Of a stretch of DNA of 64,000 nucleotides, positions 25,628 through 34,164 are shown piece by piece. The DNA is from an archaeon. GTDB lineage: Archaea; Thermoproteota; Nitrososphaeria; Nitrososphaerales; UBA183. The notes under the pieces are model-generated. The model searched no databases. It was not told the DNA's origin and was given only the letters and a program-made list of their open reading frames with translations. The DNA lies in assembly GCA_021807225.1 (NCBI GenBank), contig JAKAPI010000002.1, positions 1 through 64,000 of the forward strand. Direction: 5' to 3'. Position 1 is the stretch's first letter. Each line of letters starts with the position of its first letter. Position numbers and translations under genes: made by a program.

Positions 25628-25637
25628 ATTATTTAAG
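25628..25637 (-). promoter_or_regulatory. TATA box of acs
   Basis: CTTAAATAAT on the minus strand, about 32 nt before ATG 25601. The rest of the gap to the tRNA gene (25638-25882) shows nothing recognisable. Confidence 0.55.
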
Positions 25638-25882
25638 ATTGGCTGACGCCGCGTCGGCGGCACCTGCCGCGGGGTGCAACCCTTGGTGTTGCCGAAGACA
25701 GTGGGGACTCGCGTGCGAAGCCTGTAGACAGAGAGCTCTCGGTGGTACTCGGCCGCCAGCACCGTGAGGTTCCGATTTGCACTCGGGGAGACGAAGGCGC
25801 AGAGCCATCCTCCGAGGACGTCGTGACGCCGAAGTCGACTTCAGACGCCCACTCGGAATGAGCCGCGTCCGGGAGGCAGAAG

Positions 25883-25982
25883 TGCGGGGGATGGGATTCG
25901 AACCCACGAACCCCTAAGGGATGGGATCTCCCGGGTCGTCCGCTTAAGTCCCACGCTTTTAGCCAAGCTTAGCTACCCCCGC
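25883..25982 (-). tRNA. tRNA-Leu (UAA) with 15-nt intron
   Basis: A seven-pair acceptor stem (25976-25982 with 25884-25890), a D-arm, a TGGGA/TCCCA anticodon stem, a long type II variable arm and a T-arm with TTCGAAT. The anticodon TAA is at 25944-25946. A 15-nt intron (25928-25942) sits at the canonical position after base 37; removing it leaves 85 nt and a seven-base loop CTTAAGA. CCA is not encoded. Confidence 0.93.
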
Positions 25983-26022
25983 GAACGCCGCGACACAACT
26001 TTCAGTTATTAACATTGGAACC

Positions 26023-27711
26023 TCAGGCGACCAGGCTCGAGAACGCCTTCAGGCTCCTCGTGTTCGCGACGTCCTCCGCTTCAAGCCACCCCCTTCTCGC
26101 CACCGTCACCCCGTAGCTGATGTTGTCCAAGTCGCCCACAGAGTGAGCGTCAGAGTCCACCAGGATGGGCACCCCCTCCTCCATCGCCTTCCTCGCCCAG
26201 ACCTCGTCCAGGTCCAGCCGGTTGGGCTGCCCGTCGATCTCGAGCATCTTGCCGTTGTCCTTGGCAGACCTGATCACCTTCGCGAGGTCGATCGGGTTCC
26301 CCTCCCTCCTTCCGATGAGCCTGTTGGTCGGGTGGCAGAGGTAGTCAACGGACGGGTGGGCGAGGGCCTTCAGGACCCTCTCGGTGAGCTTCTCAGGGTC
26401 CTGCCTGAAGTTCTGGTGCAGCGACGCCCCCACTACGTCGAACTCGTCCAGGAAGCTCTTTTCGAAGTCGAGGGAGCCGTCGGTCCTGATTTCGACCTCC
26501 ACCCCCCTGAGTATCCTGAACGGCGAAAGCCTGTCGTTGAACTTCTCTATCTCCTTCCACTGCCTCCTGAAGCGCTCTTCGGTGAGGCCGTTTGCGACCC
26601 TGACCGACTTGGAGTGATCCGTTATGGCGATGTATTCGTATCCGCGCTTCCTGGCGGCGCCGGCCATCTCCCCGAGCTCGAGGGCGCCGTCGCTCCAGGT
26701 TGTGTGCATCTGCAGGTCCCCCTTGATGTCGTCGAGCTCGACGAGGCGGGGAAGGGTGTCCGCGAGGGCGGCTTCGACCTCTCCCTTGTCTTCGCGGATC
26801 TCGGGTGGTACGTACTGCATCCCGAGCTTGCCGTAGACTCCCTCCTCGGTCTCCCCAGACAGGCGGGTCCCAGACTTGTCGAAGAGACCGTACTCGTTCA
26901 GCTTCCACTCCTTCCCGATGGCGAGGTTCCGAAGAGCGATGTTGTGGTCCTTTGACCCGGTGAAGTACACCAGTGCGGCCCCATACTCTTCCGGTGCAAA
27001 CAGCCTGACGTCGACCTGCACGCCGTCTTCGAGCTTGACGCTCGTCCTTTTCGGCCCGCTTTCGAGGACCTGGGCGACGCCGGGGCACCCTCGGATGGCG
27101 TCCACTACTTTGGGGTCGGTGGAAAGGAGGTCCAGGTCGCCGACCGTGCTCTTCCCCCTCCGCAGGCTCCCTGCCATCCCCACTGTAATGCCGAGGGCCC
27201 CGAAGTACGACGCCATCTTCTGGAACTCACCCTCCGCCTCCGGAAGCAGGAGTCGCCTCTCGAAGGTCTGCATCTTCTCTATCCCCAGGCGGAAGGCCTC
27301 CCTGACCGTCGGCCCGAACTCTTCGTCGAGTCTTCCGCCCTCGAGCGCAGACTTCAGCTCCTCTACGCTGGCGATCCCCATGTCATGTGCGAGGTGATAC
27401 GCTGTCCTCGGACCGATCCCCTGCACTTTCATCAAGAGCGGGACGCCGGCCGGGGTCTTCTCCTTCAGCGCCTCCAAGAGCTTCAGCCTCCCAGTCCGGA
27501 GATACTCGTCGATCTTCTTCGCGATCCCCTCTCCGACATATTTGATCTCCTCCAGTCGCTCCTCCCTCCAGGCCTGCTCGACGTCCTCGTCAAGGTTCCT
27601 GACGCTGGTGGCTGCCCTGTGGTAGGCGATGACCTTGAACCGGTCCTCCCCGTTCGCCTCCACCAGCCCTCCCAGCTCGTCCAGCAGCTGGGCCACCTCG
27701 CTGTTCCTCAA
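26023..27711 (-). CDS. polX: DNA polymerase X with PHP exonuclease domain
   Basis: A 562-residue DNA repair polymerase. The N-terminal helical 8-kDa-like region and helix-hairpin-helix motifs (VQGIGPRTAYHLA) are followed by the polymerase palm, with GSLRRGKSTVGDLDLL providing the catalytic Asp pair. A C-terminal PHP domain holds metal-binding His/Asp residues in MHTTWSDGA, ITDHSKS and VDSDAHSVGDL. The family fills gaps in base-excision repair and has 3'-5' exonuclease/AP-endonuclease activity from the PHP domain. Full length. Confidence 0.95.
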   Translation of the reverse strand: MRNSEVAQLLDELGGLVEANGEDRFKVIAYHRAATSVRNLDEDVEQAWREERLEEIKYVGEGIAKKIDEYLRTGRLKLLEALKEKTPAGVPLLMKVQGIGPRTAYHLAHDMGIASVEELKSALEGGRLDEEFGPTVREAFRLGIEKMQTFERRLLLPEAEGEFQKMASYFGALGITVGMAGSLRRGKSTVGDLDLLSTDPKVVDAIRGCPGVAQVLESGPKRTSVKLEDGVQVDVRLFAPEEYGAALVYFTGSKDHNIALRNLAIGKEWKLNEYGLFDKSGTRLSGETEEGVYGKLGMQYVPPEIREDKGEVEAALADTLPRLVELDDIKGDLQMHTTWSDGALELGEMAGAARKRGYEYIAITDHSKSVRVANGLTEERFRRQWKEIEKFNDRLSPFRILRGVEVEIRTDGSLDFEKSFLDEFDVVGASLHQNFRQDPEKLTERVLKALAHPSVDYLCHPTNRLIGRREGNPIDLAKVIRSAKDNGKMLEIDGQPNRLDLDEVWARKAMEEGVPILVDSDAHSVGDLDNISYGVTVARRGWLEAEDVANTRSLKAFSSLVA

Positions 27712-27767
27712 TCCCTTCGTTTCATGGGCTAAGAGGTTTTAAAGCAGTCCGAGCCGCCCAGCTGTAG

Positions 27768-28037
27768 TTGCCAGTCTTTCAGAAGGCGTTCGTCCTCATC
27801 AAGGTGGCGCCGGGCCACACCGAGGACGTAGTCGACGCTCTCATGAAGATACCCGAAGTCACCGAAGCCCACATCGTCCCCGGGGACTGGGACGTCATCG
27901 CAGTGATCAGTGCGCAGAAGGAGATTGTGGTGCCGAGCGACGAGAAGGTCTACAGACTCGTCTTGGACAAGGTCGTGAAGATCAGACACGTGCAGGACAC
28001 CAGCACCATGGTGTCACAGTTCTCCAAGACGAAGTAG
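27768..28037 (+). CDS. Single Lrp/AsnC ligand-binding (RAM) domain protein
   Basis: An 89-residue stand-alone RAM domain with a TTG start. The core AFVLIKVAPGHTEDVVDAL and VPGDWDVIAVISA match the Lrp effector-binding fold. There is no DNA-binding domain. Such proteins assemble as dimers or higher oligomers and probably sense amino acids. A second, double-RAM protein lies at 202-726. It converges on the peptidase gene with directly abutting stop codons. Confidence 0.88.
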   Translation: MPVFQKAFVLIKVAPGHTEDVVDALMKIPEVTEAHIVPGDWDVIAVISAQKEIVVPSDEKVYRLVLDKVVKIRHVQDTSTMVSQFSKTK

Positions 28038-29138
28038 CTACTTCCACCAGCCGAAATCCTTCGGGGTATCGGTGATTGCGACCCCTTTCCTTCCTTCGAT
28101 CAGCACGTCGTCCTCTATCCTGACCCCGAGCTTCCCTCTGAAATACGCCCCTGGCTCCACGGTGAAGCACATATTCGCCCCCAGCTTCTCCGACCCTCCC
28201 TCGACTATGTACGGCGCCTCGTGCACTTCAAGGCCCAGCCCGTGCCCGGTCCTGTGGAAGAAGTTCTCGCCCATCCCGGCCCCCTTCAGGACATCCCTGG
28301 CAGCCGCGTCGACCGTCCCCACCTCCACCCCGGCTTCCGCCGCCTCCACTCCGGCCTCCTCCGCCTCAAGCACTTTGTCATAGACCCGCTCGAATTCCAC
28401 GGAGGCTCCGATGCAGAACGTCCGCGTGACGTCAGCGTAATATCCCTGGTAGGTCGCCCCGACGTCGATAACGACGCTCTCCCCTCGCGCGATCTTCCTT
28501 GGAGAGGGGAGGTGATGGGGGTCGGCGGCCATGGCGCCGGACTGCACGAGCATGTCGTCGACCTTCGTCGCTCCCTTCTCATATATCGCGTCGGCGGCCG
28601 CCCTTGCCACCTCCAGCTCCGACGCTCCTTCTCTGATGAGCCCCGGGAACCCCTCGAACGCCCTGCTCAGGATGGCGCCTGCTTCCTTCAGGAGCCCGAC
28701 TTCAGCCTCGTCTTTGATCTCCCGGAGGCCTTGGAGAACGGCCTCGGCGTCGACCGCCTTCGCAGCGGCACCCTTCATCAGCCTATCGAGATACAGGAAG
28801 GGCACCCTCCCCTCGAACCCCCAACTCCCTTTCATCCCCGCCCCCTTGGCGGCGGCCGTGATCGCCCTCCCCGGGCCCTCCGAGTCGGTCCACGCGTGCA
28901 CGTTAACCGGCACTGGCGAGCCCCTGTAGGGGCCAGACTCGAGGGTCGGCGCCACCAGGTGGACGTCCCCCTCGCTCGGAACCAGAAGCATGAAAGGCCG
29001 CTCGAGCATCAGCGAGTTGACTCCGGTGAAGTACCTCATGTTCGGGCCGGGTACCACGGTCACGCCGGACAGCCCTGCAGCCACCAGCCCCTTTCTCAGC
29101 CTGCGGAGGCGACCAACGTAATCGACCTCTGACCTCAT
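28038..29138 (-). CDS. M24 family aminopeptidase (Xaa-Pro type)
   Basis: A 366-residue pita-bread metallopeptidase that removes N-terminal residues, typically before proline. The five metal ligands are visible: Asp in VIDVGATY and Asp in YYADVTRTF, His in TGHGLGLEVHE, Glu in FTVEPGAYF and Glu in VRIEDDVL. An N-terminal creatinase-like domain precedes. It is divergent from proline dehydrogenase with a 32-nt gap, so proline released from peptides may feed that enzyme. Confidence 0.92.
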   Translation of the reverse strand: MRSEVDYVGRLRRLRKGLVAAGLSGVTVVPGPNMRYFTGVNSLMLERPFMLLVPSEGDVHLVAPTLESGPYRGSPVPVNVHAWTDSEGPGRAITAAAKGAGMKGSWGFEGRVPFLYLDRLMKGAAAKAVDAEAVLQGLREIKDEAEVGLLKEAGAILSRAFEGFPGLIREGASELEVARAAADAIYEKGATKVDDMLVQSGAMAADPHHLPSPRKIARGESVVIDVGATYQGYYADVTRTFCIGASVEFERVYDKVLEAEEAGVEAAEAGVEVGTVDAAARDVLKGAGMGENFFHRTGHGLGLEVHEAPYIVEGGSEKLGANMCFTVEPGAYFRGKLGVRIEDDVLIEGRKGVAITDTPKDFGWWK

Positions 29139-29170
29139 TCTCGCCTTTGGGTATCACATGCATCGTTAAT

Positions 29171-30043
29171 ATGTGGTACCGCGACCGGCGACCTGCTTTG
29201 GGTCTGAAGGAGCGGGCCGTGCTACCACTGGCGAAGAGGTGGATCGCCGGGGCGGGGCTCGACGCGGCGGTGCAGGACGCCAAAGGGGCCAACTCGAAGG
29301 GCCTGGGGGTCGTCGTCAACTTCCTGGGCGAAGAGATACGTGACCCGGCGGCCGCGGACGCCTCCGCAGAGGAGTATCTGCGCCTGCAGCAGGCTATCTC
29401 CGACAACCATATCGACGGCTACGTCTCCGTGAAGCTCACCCAGCTCGGGCTCGGGGCCGACGACGCAGGCATGCTCTCCCGCCTGCGGAAGATAGCCTCA
29501 AACGCGGAGCGCCTCTCCCAGCTCCTCTGGATCGACATGGAGGGTTCTGCCTTCACCGACAGGACCTTGGAGACCTACATGACCCTCCTGAAGGAGCACC
29601 CGGGTGTTGGGGTGGCCCTCCAGTCGTACGCGCGGCGGAGCTGGGCTGACCTCAACAGAGTACTCGACGCTGGGGGGAAGGTGCGGCTCGTCAAGGGCGC
29701 CTACAGAGAGAGCCCCGCGGTAGTATTTGCCACGAAGGCCGAGGTGCGCGCCAACTTCGAGAAGCTCATGGAGGAACTCTTCCGAAGGGGCAACGGGTTC
29801 GCCATAGCGACGCACGACGGTTCCCTCGTGGACCGAGCGAAGGCGCTCTCTGAGAGTAGCAAGGCGCAGTACCACTTCGAGCTCCTAAAGGGGATCAGGG
29901 ACGACCTGAAGGTCGAGCTCACGGAGTCGGGTCACAAAGTCTACGAGTATCTTCCATACGGCGACAGCTGGTGGGCGTACTCCAAGCGGAGGATAAGCGA
30001 GCACCCCGGCAACATCTGGCTCCTCCTGCGGTCGCTTGTCTGA
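29171..30043 (+). CDS. Proline dehydrogenase
   Basis: A 290-residue FAD-dependent TIM-barrel enzyme oxidising proline to pyrroline-5-carboxylate. Signatures are VSVKLTQLG, WIDMEGSAFTDRTLE, RLVKGAYRE, IATHDGSL and the C-terminal EYLPYGDSWWAYSKRRISEHPGN, which contains the conserved substrate-binding Arg pair. The open frame begins at TTG 29147, but ATG 29171 gives the normal N-terminus. No P5C dehydrogenase is nearby. Divergent from the Xaa-Pro peptidase. Confidence 0.92.
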   Translation: MWYRDRRPALGLKERAVLPLAKRWIAGAGLDAAVQDAKGANSKGLGVVVNFLGEEIRDPAAADASAEEYLRLQQAISDNHIDGYVSVKLTQLGLGADDAGMLSRLRKIASNAERLSQLLWIDMEGSAFTDRTLETYMTLLKEHPGVGVALQSYARRSWADLNRVLDAGGKVRLVKGAYRESPAVVFATKAEVRANFEKLMEELFRRGNGFAIATHDGSLVDRAKALSESSKAQYHFELLKGIRDDLKVELTESGHKVYEYLPYGDSWWAYSKRRISEHPGNIWLLLRSLV

Positions 30044-30063
30044 GGGCCCGCGAGTAGCCGCCA

Positions 30064-30079
30064 TTGATTACTGAATCAA
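30064..30079. promoter_or_regulatory. Inverted repeat, possible operator
   Basis: A perfect six-base inverted repeat TTGATT-ACTG-AATCAA in the 96-nt gap between proline dehydrogenase and the 58-residue gene. It may be an operator for the latter. Function is inferred only. Confidence 0.35.
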
Positions 30080-30139
30080 CTAACATAGACTCCGCTCGCA
30101 AAATACCGGGCGGGCAGTGTAAGGACACAGGTACAACAC

Positions 30140-30316
30140 ATGCCCGAATATCAGAAAGGGCAAGTCTGGGGAGCCCTACGCAAGGCCTGGAAGGGCTACC
30201 GCATAGCCAAAGTCCAGGGCGACAACGCCCGAATGAGAGAGTATGCCACGCGCATAAAGACTCTCCAGGGGCAGCTTGGCGTTCCTCAGGCGAGCTTTCC
30301 GAATCTAGGAATGTAG
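30140..30316 (+). CDS. 58-residue basic small protein, unknown
   Basis: Starts MPEYQKGQVWGALRKAWKGY and ends ASFPNLGM. The middle is rich in Arg/Lys and amphipathic (YRIAKVQGDNARMREYATRI). Support comes from an ATG start, normal codon use and a hairpin/T-run terminator that begins inside the stop codon. It resembles small nucleic-acid- or membrane-surface-binding proteins only in composition. No family is recognised. An A/T-rich CAAAATA lies about 40 nt upstream. Confidence 0.65.
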   Translation: MPEYQKGQVWGALRKAWKGYRIAKVQGDNARMREYATRIKTLQGQLGVPQASFPNLGM

Positions 30317-30343
30317 AGGAGCACGGCTCCTCTTTCCCTTTTT
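30315..30343. terminator. Hairpin plus T-run terminator
   Basis: AGAGGAGC (30315-30322) pairs with GCTCCTCT (30326-30333) around a three-base loop and is followed by TTCCCTTTTT. It ends the 58-residue gene; its T-run reaches the last codons of the convergent regulator gene. Confidence 0.7.
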
Positions 30344-31010
30344 AGTCCGAACCGCCCAGCTCTCGCTCTATTTCCTCGACGATGTCCCCGACGACCTGCT
30401 TCTGGACGCCCAGGGACGAGCATATGCTTCCGAGGTTGTCCCCGTCCTCCCGCATCAGGTAGCGGAGGACTCTCCTCCTGTCCATGGCTGGGAGCGACGT
30501 GGTGATCCGCGCAGCTTCACGGAGCGCAAGGCTGCGGATGTAGAGCAACACCGCCCTCTCCTCTTCCATCTCTGTCAGCTTCTTGTCCACTTCGGCCACC
30601 ACCCGCGTGAGCGGTCTGATCCTCGAAGCACCATCCGGATACCTCGGGACCTCGCTGATCTGGGTCATCATCTGCGCGTGCTCGTCTGACTCTTCCACCC
30701 CGGGAAGGGCTCCGAAAGAGAAGATGCGGGCCCTGAACAGGTTCGGCGCCAGATCTACTGTGACGGAAAAGCTGTTCTTCAGGAGATACTCCTTCCTCTG
30801 CGGACCCCTCGGGCTGTCCTGCGAGACGCTGCTGACGAGCCCTGCCCTCTCCATGGTAAACAGGTGCTTCGCCACGAGCTGCTGGCTGATCTTCAGGTCC
30901 TTCGAAAGCTGCAGCTGGTAGTTCGGCTCCTCGCTGATCTTCGAAATGATTCTGCGTCTGATGGGGTTCTCGACGGTCCCCAGCACCGCGTCAAGTTCAG
31001 ATTGGCTCAA
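30342..31010 (-). CDS. ArsR-like winged-helix regulator
   Basis: A protein of 222 residues from TTG 31010. The N-terminal wHTH (ENPIRRRIISKI, then QLQLSKDLKISQQLVAKHLFTMERAGLV) is typical of archaeal ArsR/HTH_20 regulators. A central beta segment and a C-terminal helical region with a second HTH-like part (LGSICSSLGVQKQVVGDIVEEI) follow. The frame is open to 31100, but a TATTTATA box at 31043-31050 falls inside that extension and 33-40 nt before TTG 31010, which decides the start. Targets unknown. Confidence 0.8.
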   Translation of the reverse strand: MSQSELDAVLGTVENPIRRRIISKISEEPNYQLQLSKDLKISQQLVAKHLFTMERAGLVSSVSQDSPRGPQRKEYLLKNSFSVTVDLAPNLFRARIFSFGALPGVEESDEHAQMMTQISEVPRYPDGASRIRPLTRVVAEVDKKLTEMEEERAVLLYIRSLALREAARITTSLPAMDRRRVLRYLMREDGDNLGSICSSLGVQKQVVGDIVEEIERELGGSD

Positions 31011-31042
31011 TCGCTGTGGACCCTCATTAGCTCGCTCCGATG

Positions 31043-31050
31043 TATAAATA
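31043..31050 (-). promoter_or_regulatory. TATA box of the ArsR-like regulator
   Basis: TATTTATA on the minus strand, 33-40 nt before TTG 31010. Confidence 0.6.
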
Positions 31051-31146
31051 GATTCCCGGCGGGCACACCCCGCCAAGCGCGCCCACTTCGCCTTGGGCAT
31101 CTAGGTTCGCGAATTTTTAAGAACGGCCCCCGGCCGAGGGACTCCG

Positions 31147-32655
31147 ATGGGGCTCGGCCGGACGCTCATCGGACGGCGCGCAGCCGTCGCCAGCGAGCAG
31201 CCTCTCGCCTCCCTCTCGGGGTACGACGTCCTGAGGAAGGGCGGGAACGCCTTCGACGCGGCCGTAGCCGTCAGCTATTCCCTCGCAGTGACATTCCATC
31301 CGGCGGGTGGGTTGGGCGGGGACTTCTTCGGCATGTTCTACGAGGCGAAGACCGGCAGGGTCCACTGCCTCAACGCCAGCGGGTGGTCGCCTTCGGGGCT
31401 GACCCTCGAACTTGTCCGGGAGAGGGGAGGAGGCAAGATCCCGACTTTCGGTCCGCTCACCTGCGTCGTCCCGGGCTTCGTGGCCGGAGTCTCGGACATG
31501 CACAAGAGGCTTGGAACCCTCGAATTCAAGGAGCTCCTGGCGCCCGCGTTGGAGTACGCGTCCGGAGGCTTCCCGGCGGGCGAGGGGATCTGCAGGTCAG
31601 TGGCGGGAGCGTTCCAGGAACTTCCAAGGGAGGCAAAGGGCATCTTCGCGCCCAGCGGAAAGCCAACCGTGCCCGGAGAGAAGATCCGGCAGGAGAGGTT
31701 GGCAGAGGTCATCTCGGACGTCGCCGAGGGAGGGGAGAGGGCATTCTACGCCGGCTGGCCGGCAGAGAAAATCGCTTCAGCCCTGGACTCGCTGGGGGTG
31801 CCATGCCGGCCGGAGGACTTCGCCGAATACAAACCAGAGTGGGTCCAGCCGCTTACACTCGACTACCGCGGGACGACGGTGTATGAGGTCCCGCCCAACA
31901 GCATGGGGGCTACCAGCCTTCTGATCCTGAAGCTTCTTTCCGGGGCGAACCTCTCCGCCATGGGTCCGCTCTCGGGAGGGAGGATCGAGACAACGATGAG
32001 GGCCGTCCTTGCGGCCTACCTCCGCCGAGACCAGATGTTGGGGGACCCGCGCTTCGGCAAGATCGACCTCGACCTTTTCATGTCTCCCGAAGTCTCAGAC
32101 TACACGCCCCAGAGCACCATAAGGTCCGGGGACACTACGGCCTTCTCCGTCGCCGACGGCGAGGGGAACATGGTTTCAGGCATACAGAGCCTGTTCAATC
32201 ACTTCGGCTCCAGGGTCTTCGTCCCCGAGTGTGGGATCGCGCTGAACAACAGGGCTTCGGGGTTCAGCACCGCGGGGCCCAACATGGTGGCTCCCAGGAA
32301 GCGCCCGCTGCACACCCTGTCATCGATCATCCTCGAAAGGGGAGGGCGTCCCTATCTCGCCATCGGCGCGAGCGGGGGAGACTACAGGCCGATGCAGCAC
32401 GCCCTCTTCGTCACCAACTCCGTCGACTATTCGATGCCGGCAGAGCAGAACGTTTCGCACCCGAGGTTCCTCTGGGGGGGCGGGAAGACTCTGCTCGTCG
32501 AGCATGGATATGAGCTTCCGAAGGGCGGCGACTACGACGTCCGAGACCTACCCATGCCAGGAAGGACGGGAGTCTGCCAGGCCGTGGAGGTGGCAGACGG
32601 ATACAGGAAAGCTGTCTGCGACGTCCGGGGGGACGGCGTGCCCGCAGGGTTCTAG
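31147..32655 (+). CDS. Gamma-glutamyltransferase-family Ntn hydrolase
   Basis: A 502-residue protein of the Ggt family, normally an autoprocessed N-terminal nucleophile hydrolase. The N-terminal AASEQPLAS-like/GGNAFDAAVAV block and GGLGGDFF are conserved. The nucleophile is probably Thr330 in SGDTTAFSVADGEGNMVS, where processing would occur. There is no signal peptide, so it should be cytoplasmic, unlike most bacterial Ggt. Members also hydrolyse gamma-glutamyl or other amides (for example in oxamate or cephalosporin-type substrates), so the substrate is open. Confidence 0.9.
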   Translation: MGLGRTLIGRRAAVASEQPLASLSGYDVLRKGGNAFDAAVAVSYSLAVTFHPAGGLGGDFFGMFYEAKTGRVHCLNASGWSPSGLTLELVRERGGGKIPTFGPLTCVVPGFVAGVSDMHKRLGTLEFKELLAPALEYASGGFPAGEGICRSVAGAFQELPREAKGIFAPSGKPTVPGEKIRQERLAEVISDVAEGGERAFYAGWPAEKIASALDSLGVPCRPEDFAEYKPEWVQPLTLDYRGTTVYEVPPNSMGATSLLILKLLSGANLSAMGPLSGGRIETTMRAVLAAYLRRDQMLGDPRFGKIDLDLFMSPEVSDYTPQSTIRSGDTTAFSVADGEGNMVSGIQSLFNHFGSRVFVPECGIALNNRASGFSTAGPNMVAPRKRPLHTLSSIILERGGRPYLAIGASGGDYRPMQHALFVTNSVDYSMPAEQNVSHPRFLWGGGKTLLVEHGYELPKGGDYDVRDLPMPGRTGVCQAVEVADGYRKAVCDVRGDGVPAGF

Positions 32656-32673
32656 GCAGAAACCGCCGAGGTC

Positions 32674-32706
32674 AAAAAAAAGGGAACCGAGGGTCTCGCG
32701 ACCCTC
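32674..32706 (-). terminator. Hairpin plus T-run terminator of the DUF4382 gene
   Basis: Read on the minus strand, a seven-pair hairpin (32689-32695 with 32700-32706) is followed by a run of eight T (32674-32681). It lies just beyond the stop of the DUF4382 gene. Confidence 0.7.
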
Positions 32707-32710
32707 TGAC

Positions 32711-33466
32711 CTAGGTCGAGCTTTGGCTCGACGAGCTGCTCGATGTCGTGCTCGATGTAGTGCTTGACGTTGAACTCGACGCCGCAGAGGACGTGGAGGA
32801 CGCGGAGCTGGTCGTGGGACTGCGGGTCACGCTAACCAGCAGTACCGGCCTCAGCACGTTGCCCTGGCTCACGTGGACGGACGACGGGGTGATGCTGATG
32901 TTCATGTCTGCGGTGTCGCCAGACCCGATCGTGAACTGGACGTTCACCATCAGCTTCCCGTTGGCGACGACCTTCAGCTGAGTCGACGTGCCGTTCGTCC
33001 AGAACGCCCTGGCGCCCGAAATGTTCAGGACTATGCCAGTGACGTTCCCGGTTGGCACCTTGGGCGACCCGAGCAGGAGGGCGCTCCCCTGGTACTTCGT
33101 CAGGTTGACGTTCGTCCCCACGCTCGATGAGACGTTGTAGACGAACCTGTTCACGGAGCCATTCGCTGTGGTCGTGGTCTCAATCGCCGAAGTCGCTGAT
33201 GTGGTGCTGGTCCCTGTACTGCTCGACGAGCTTGTAGTGGAAGTCTCGGTCACGTTGGAGGAGTACTTCAGTGTCACGCTCGTCACGTTGACCAGTAGGT
33301 ACTTCAGGGTCTGGTTCGACGGAGGCGGGTCTGCGAGGTAGATGTTGAGAGTCCCGCTGCCCGGTGACGCGGTCGCAAGGCTCGGGAGGTACACCGTGTA
33401 GGCGTACGCCGAGAATCCGATCGTGCCTAGCAGCACGAGCAACGCTAGCACTAATGCCTTTGCCAT
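32711..33466 (-). CDS. Exported DUF4382-like surface protein
   Basis: A 251-residue protein with an N-terminal signal/TM segment (about residues 3-25). GTLNIYLADPPPSNQTLKYLLVNVTSVTL matches the start of DUF4382. A Ser/Thr-rich insertion (about 75-100) and a C-terminal Ser/Thr tail of about 30 residues look like glycosylated linkers. Many N-x-S/T sequons are present. It is probably a cell-surface protein. It ends at a clear terminator. Confidence 0.75.
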   Translation of the reverse strand: MAKALVLALLVLLGTIGFSAYAYTVYLPSLATASPGSGTLNIYLADPPPSNQTLKYLLVNVTSVTLKYSSNVTETSTTSSSSSTGTSTTSATSAIETTTTANGSVNRFVYNVSSSVGTNVNLTKYQGSALLLGSPKVPTGNVTGIVLNISGARAFWTNGTSTQLKVVANGKLMVNVQFTIGSGDTADMNISITPSSVHVSQGNVLRPVLLVSVTRSPTTSSASSTSSAASSSTSSTTSSTTSSSSSSQSST

Positions 33467-33523
33467 TTTCGCGGTTGGCGAGGCCGGCGCGGTCTTAATC
33501 CAACTGTATTGAACGGGCTTTCA

Positions 33524-33827
33524 TCAGGGTTGCACGCCCGCTGCGGGCGGGGCCCCGAGTTGGTCAGGCCCACTGCGCCTCAGGCGGCCACATGCGAACC
33601 CGAGGACAGCCACGGGGACGCTGGCCAGCAGCAGGCTGCCGATGAACGGGAGTAGGACGAGCGATATGATGACAGATACCCATGGTGGACCAAGTCCCCC
33701 TCCCCCTGGGAAGCTTCACTCCCGCCGCGGCGCCCGCGGGGTAGGCGATGACCGCCGCACCGCTGGTGGCCAGGAAGGCGGACTGGACGTCCACCCCGGC
33801 TATGTAGTAGGCGACCAGGCCGAGCAT
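33524..33827 (-). pseudogene. Frameshifted small membrane protein gene
   Basis: The ATG frame from 33827 encodes a membrane-like MLGLVAYYIAGVDVQSAFLA and continues to AGVKLPRG. After the C/G runs at 33696-33707 the coding signal moves to another frame, which reads WVSVIISLVLLPFIGSLLLA and stops at 33524. Joining the two gives a protein of about 100 residues with three TM segments. A one-base indel in the homopolymer runs explains this; it may be a true mutation or a sequencing error. An upstream non-ATG start is possible. Confidence 0.6.
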
Positions 33828-34014
33828 GAAGAGGCCGTAGAGGGCGACCGCGTGCCTGACTGTAATGAGTCTCCGGAGAGACCCCGGCTTTGTGTTCCCC
33901 TAATTGGAGGCCAATAGGGTTCGTCTTCGAAGCTTCGATTTAAGATGGGACTGGGCGGAGGGAAGGGAAGCCGGCCGGTCTCAGGAGAACACTCCCGATG
34001 CTAGGTGAGAGAAG

Positions 34015-34123
34015 CGGGCCCGGTGCGATTTGAACGCACGACCTACAGCTCTCCCCACGCGACGCGTAGGAGGCTGCCGCGCTGTCCGTATTTCGCTCCT
34101 TCACAGATCTGCGCTACGGGCCC
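34015..34123 (-). tRNA. tRNA-Arg (CCU) with two introns
   Basis: A seven-pair acceptor stem (34117-34123 with 34016-34022), a T-arm GTGCG/CGCAC with TTCAAAT, and a GCAGC/GCTGT anticodon stem. The anticodon CCT is at 34068-34070. A 16-nt intron (34051-34066) sits at the canonical 37/38 position. The D-arm carries about 19 extra bases (about 34088-34106); removing them restores GCGC/GCGC pairing with loop AGATGGACA. The mature length is then 74 nt. CCA is not encoded. Confidence 0.88.
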
Positions 34124-34164
34124 AGCCACGGCCGGAAAAGAACTAGGATATTATCTGTTCCCGC

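Noticed and set aside
31011..31100. N-terminal extension of the ArsR-like regulator
   Set aside because: It contains the TATA box of the gene and codes for a sequence unlike the family N-terminus.
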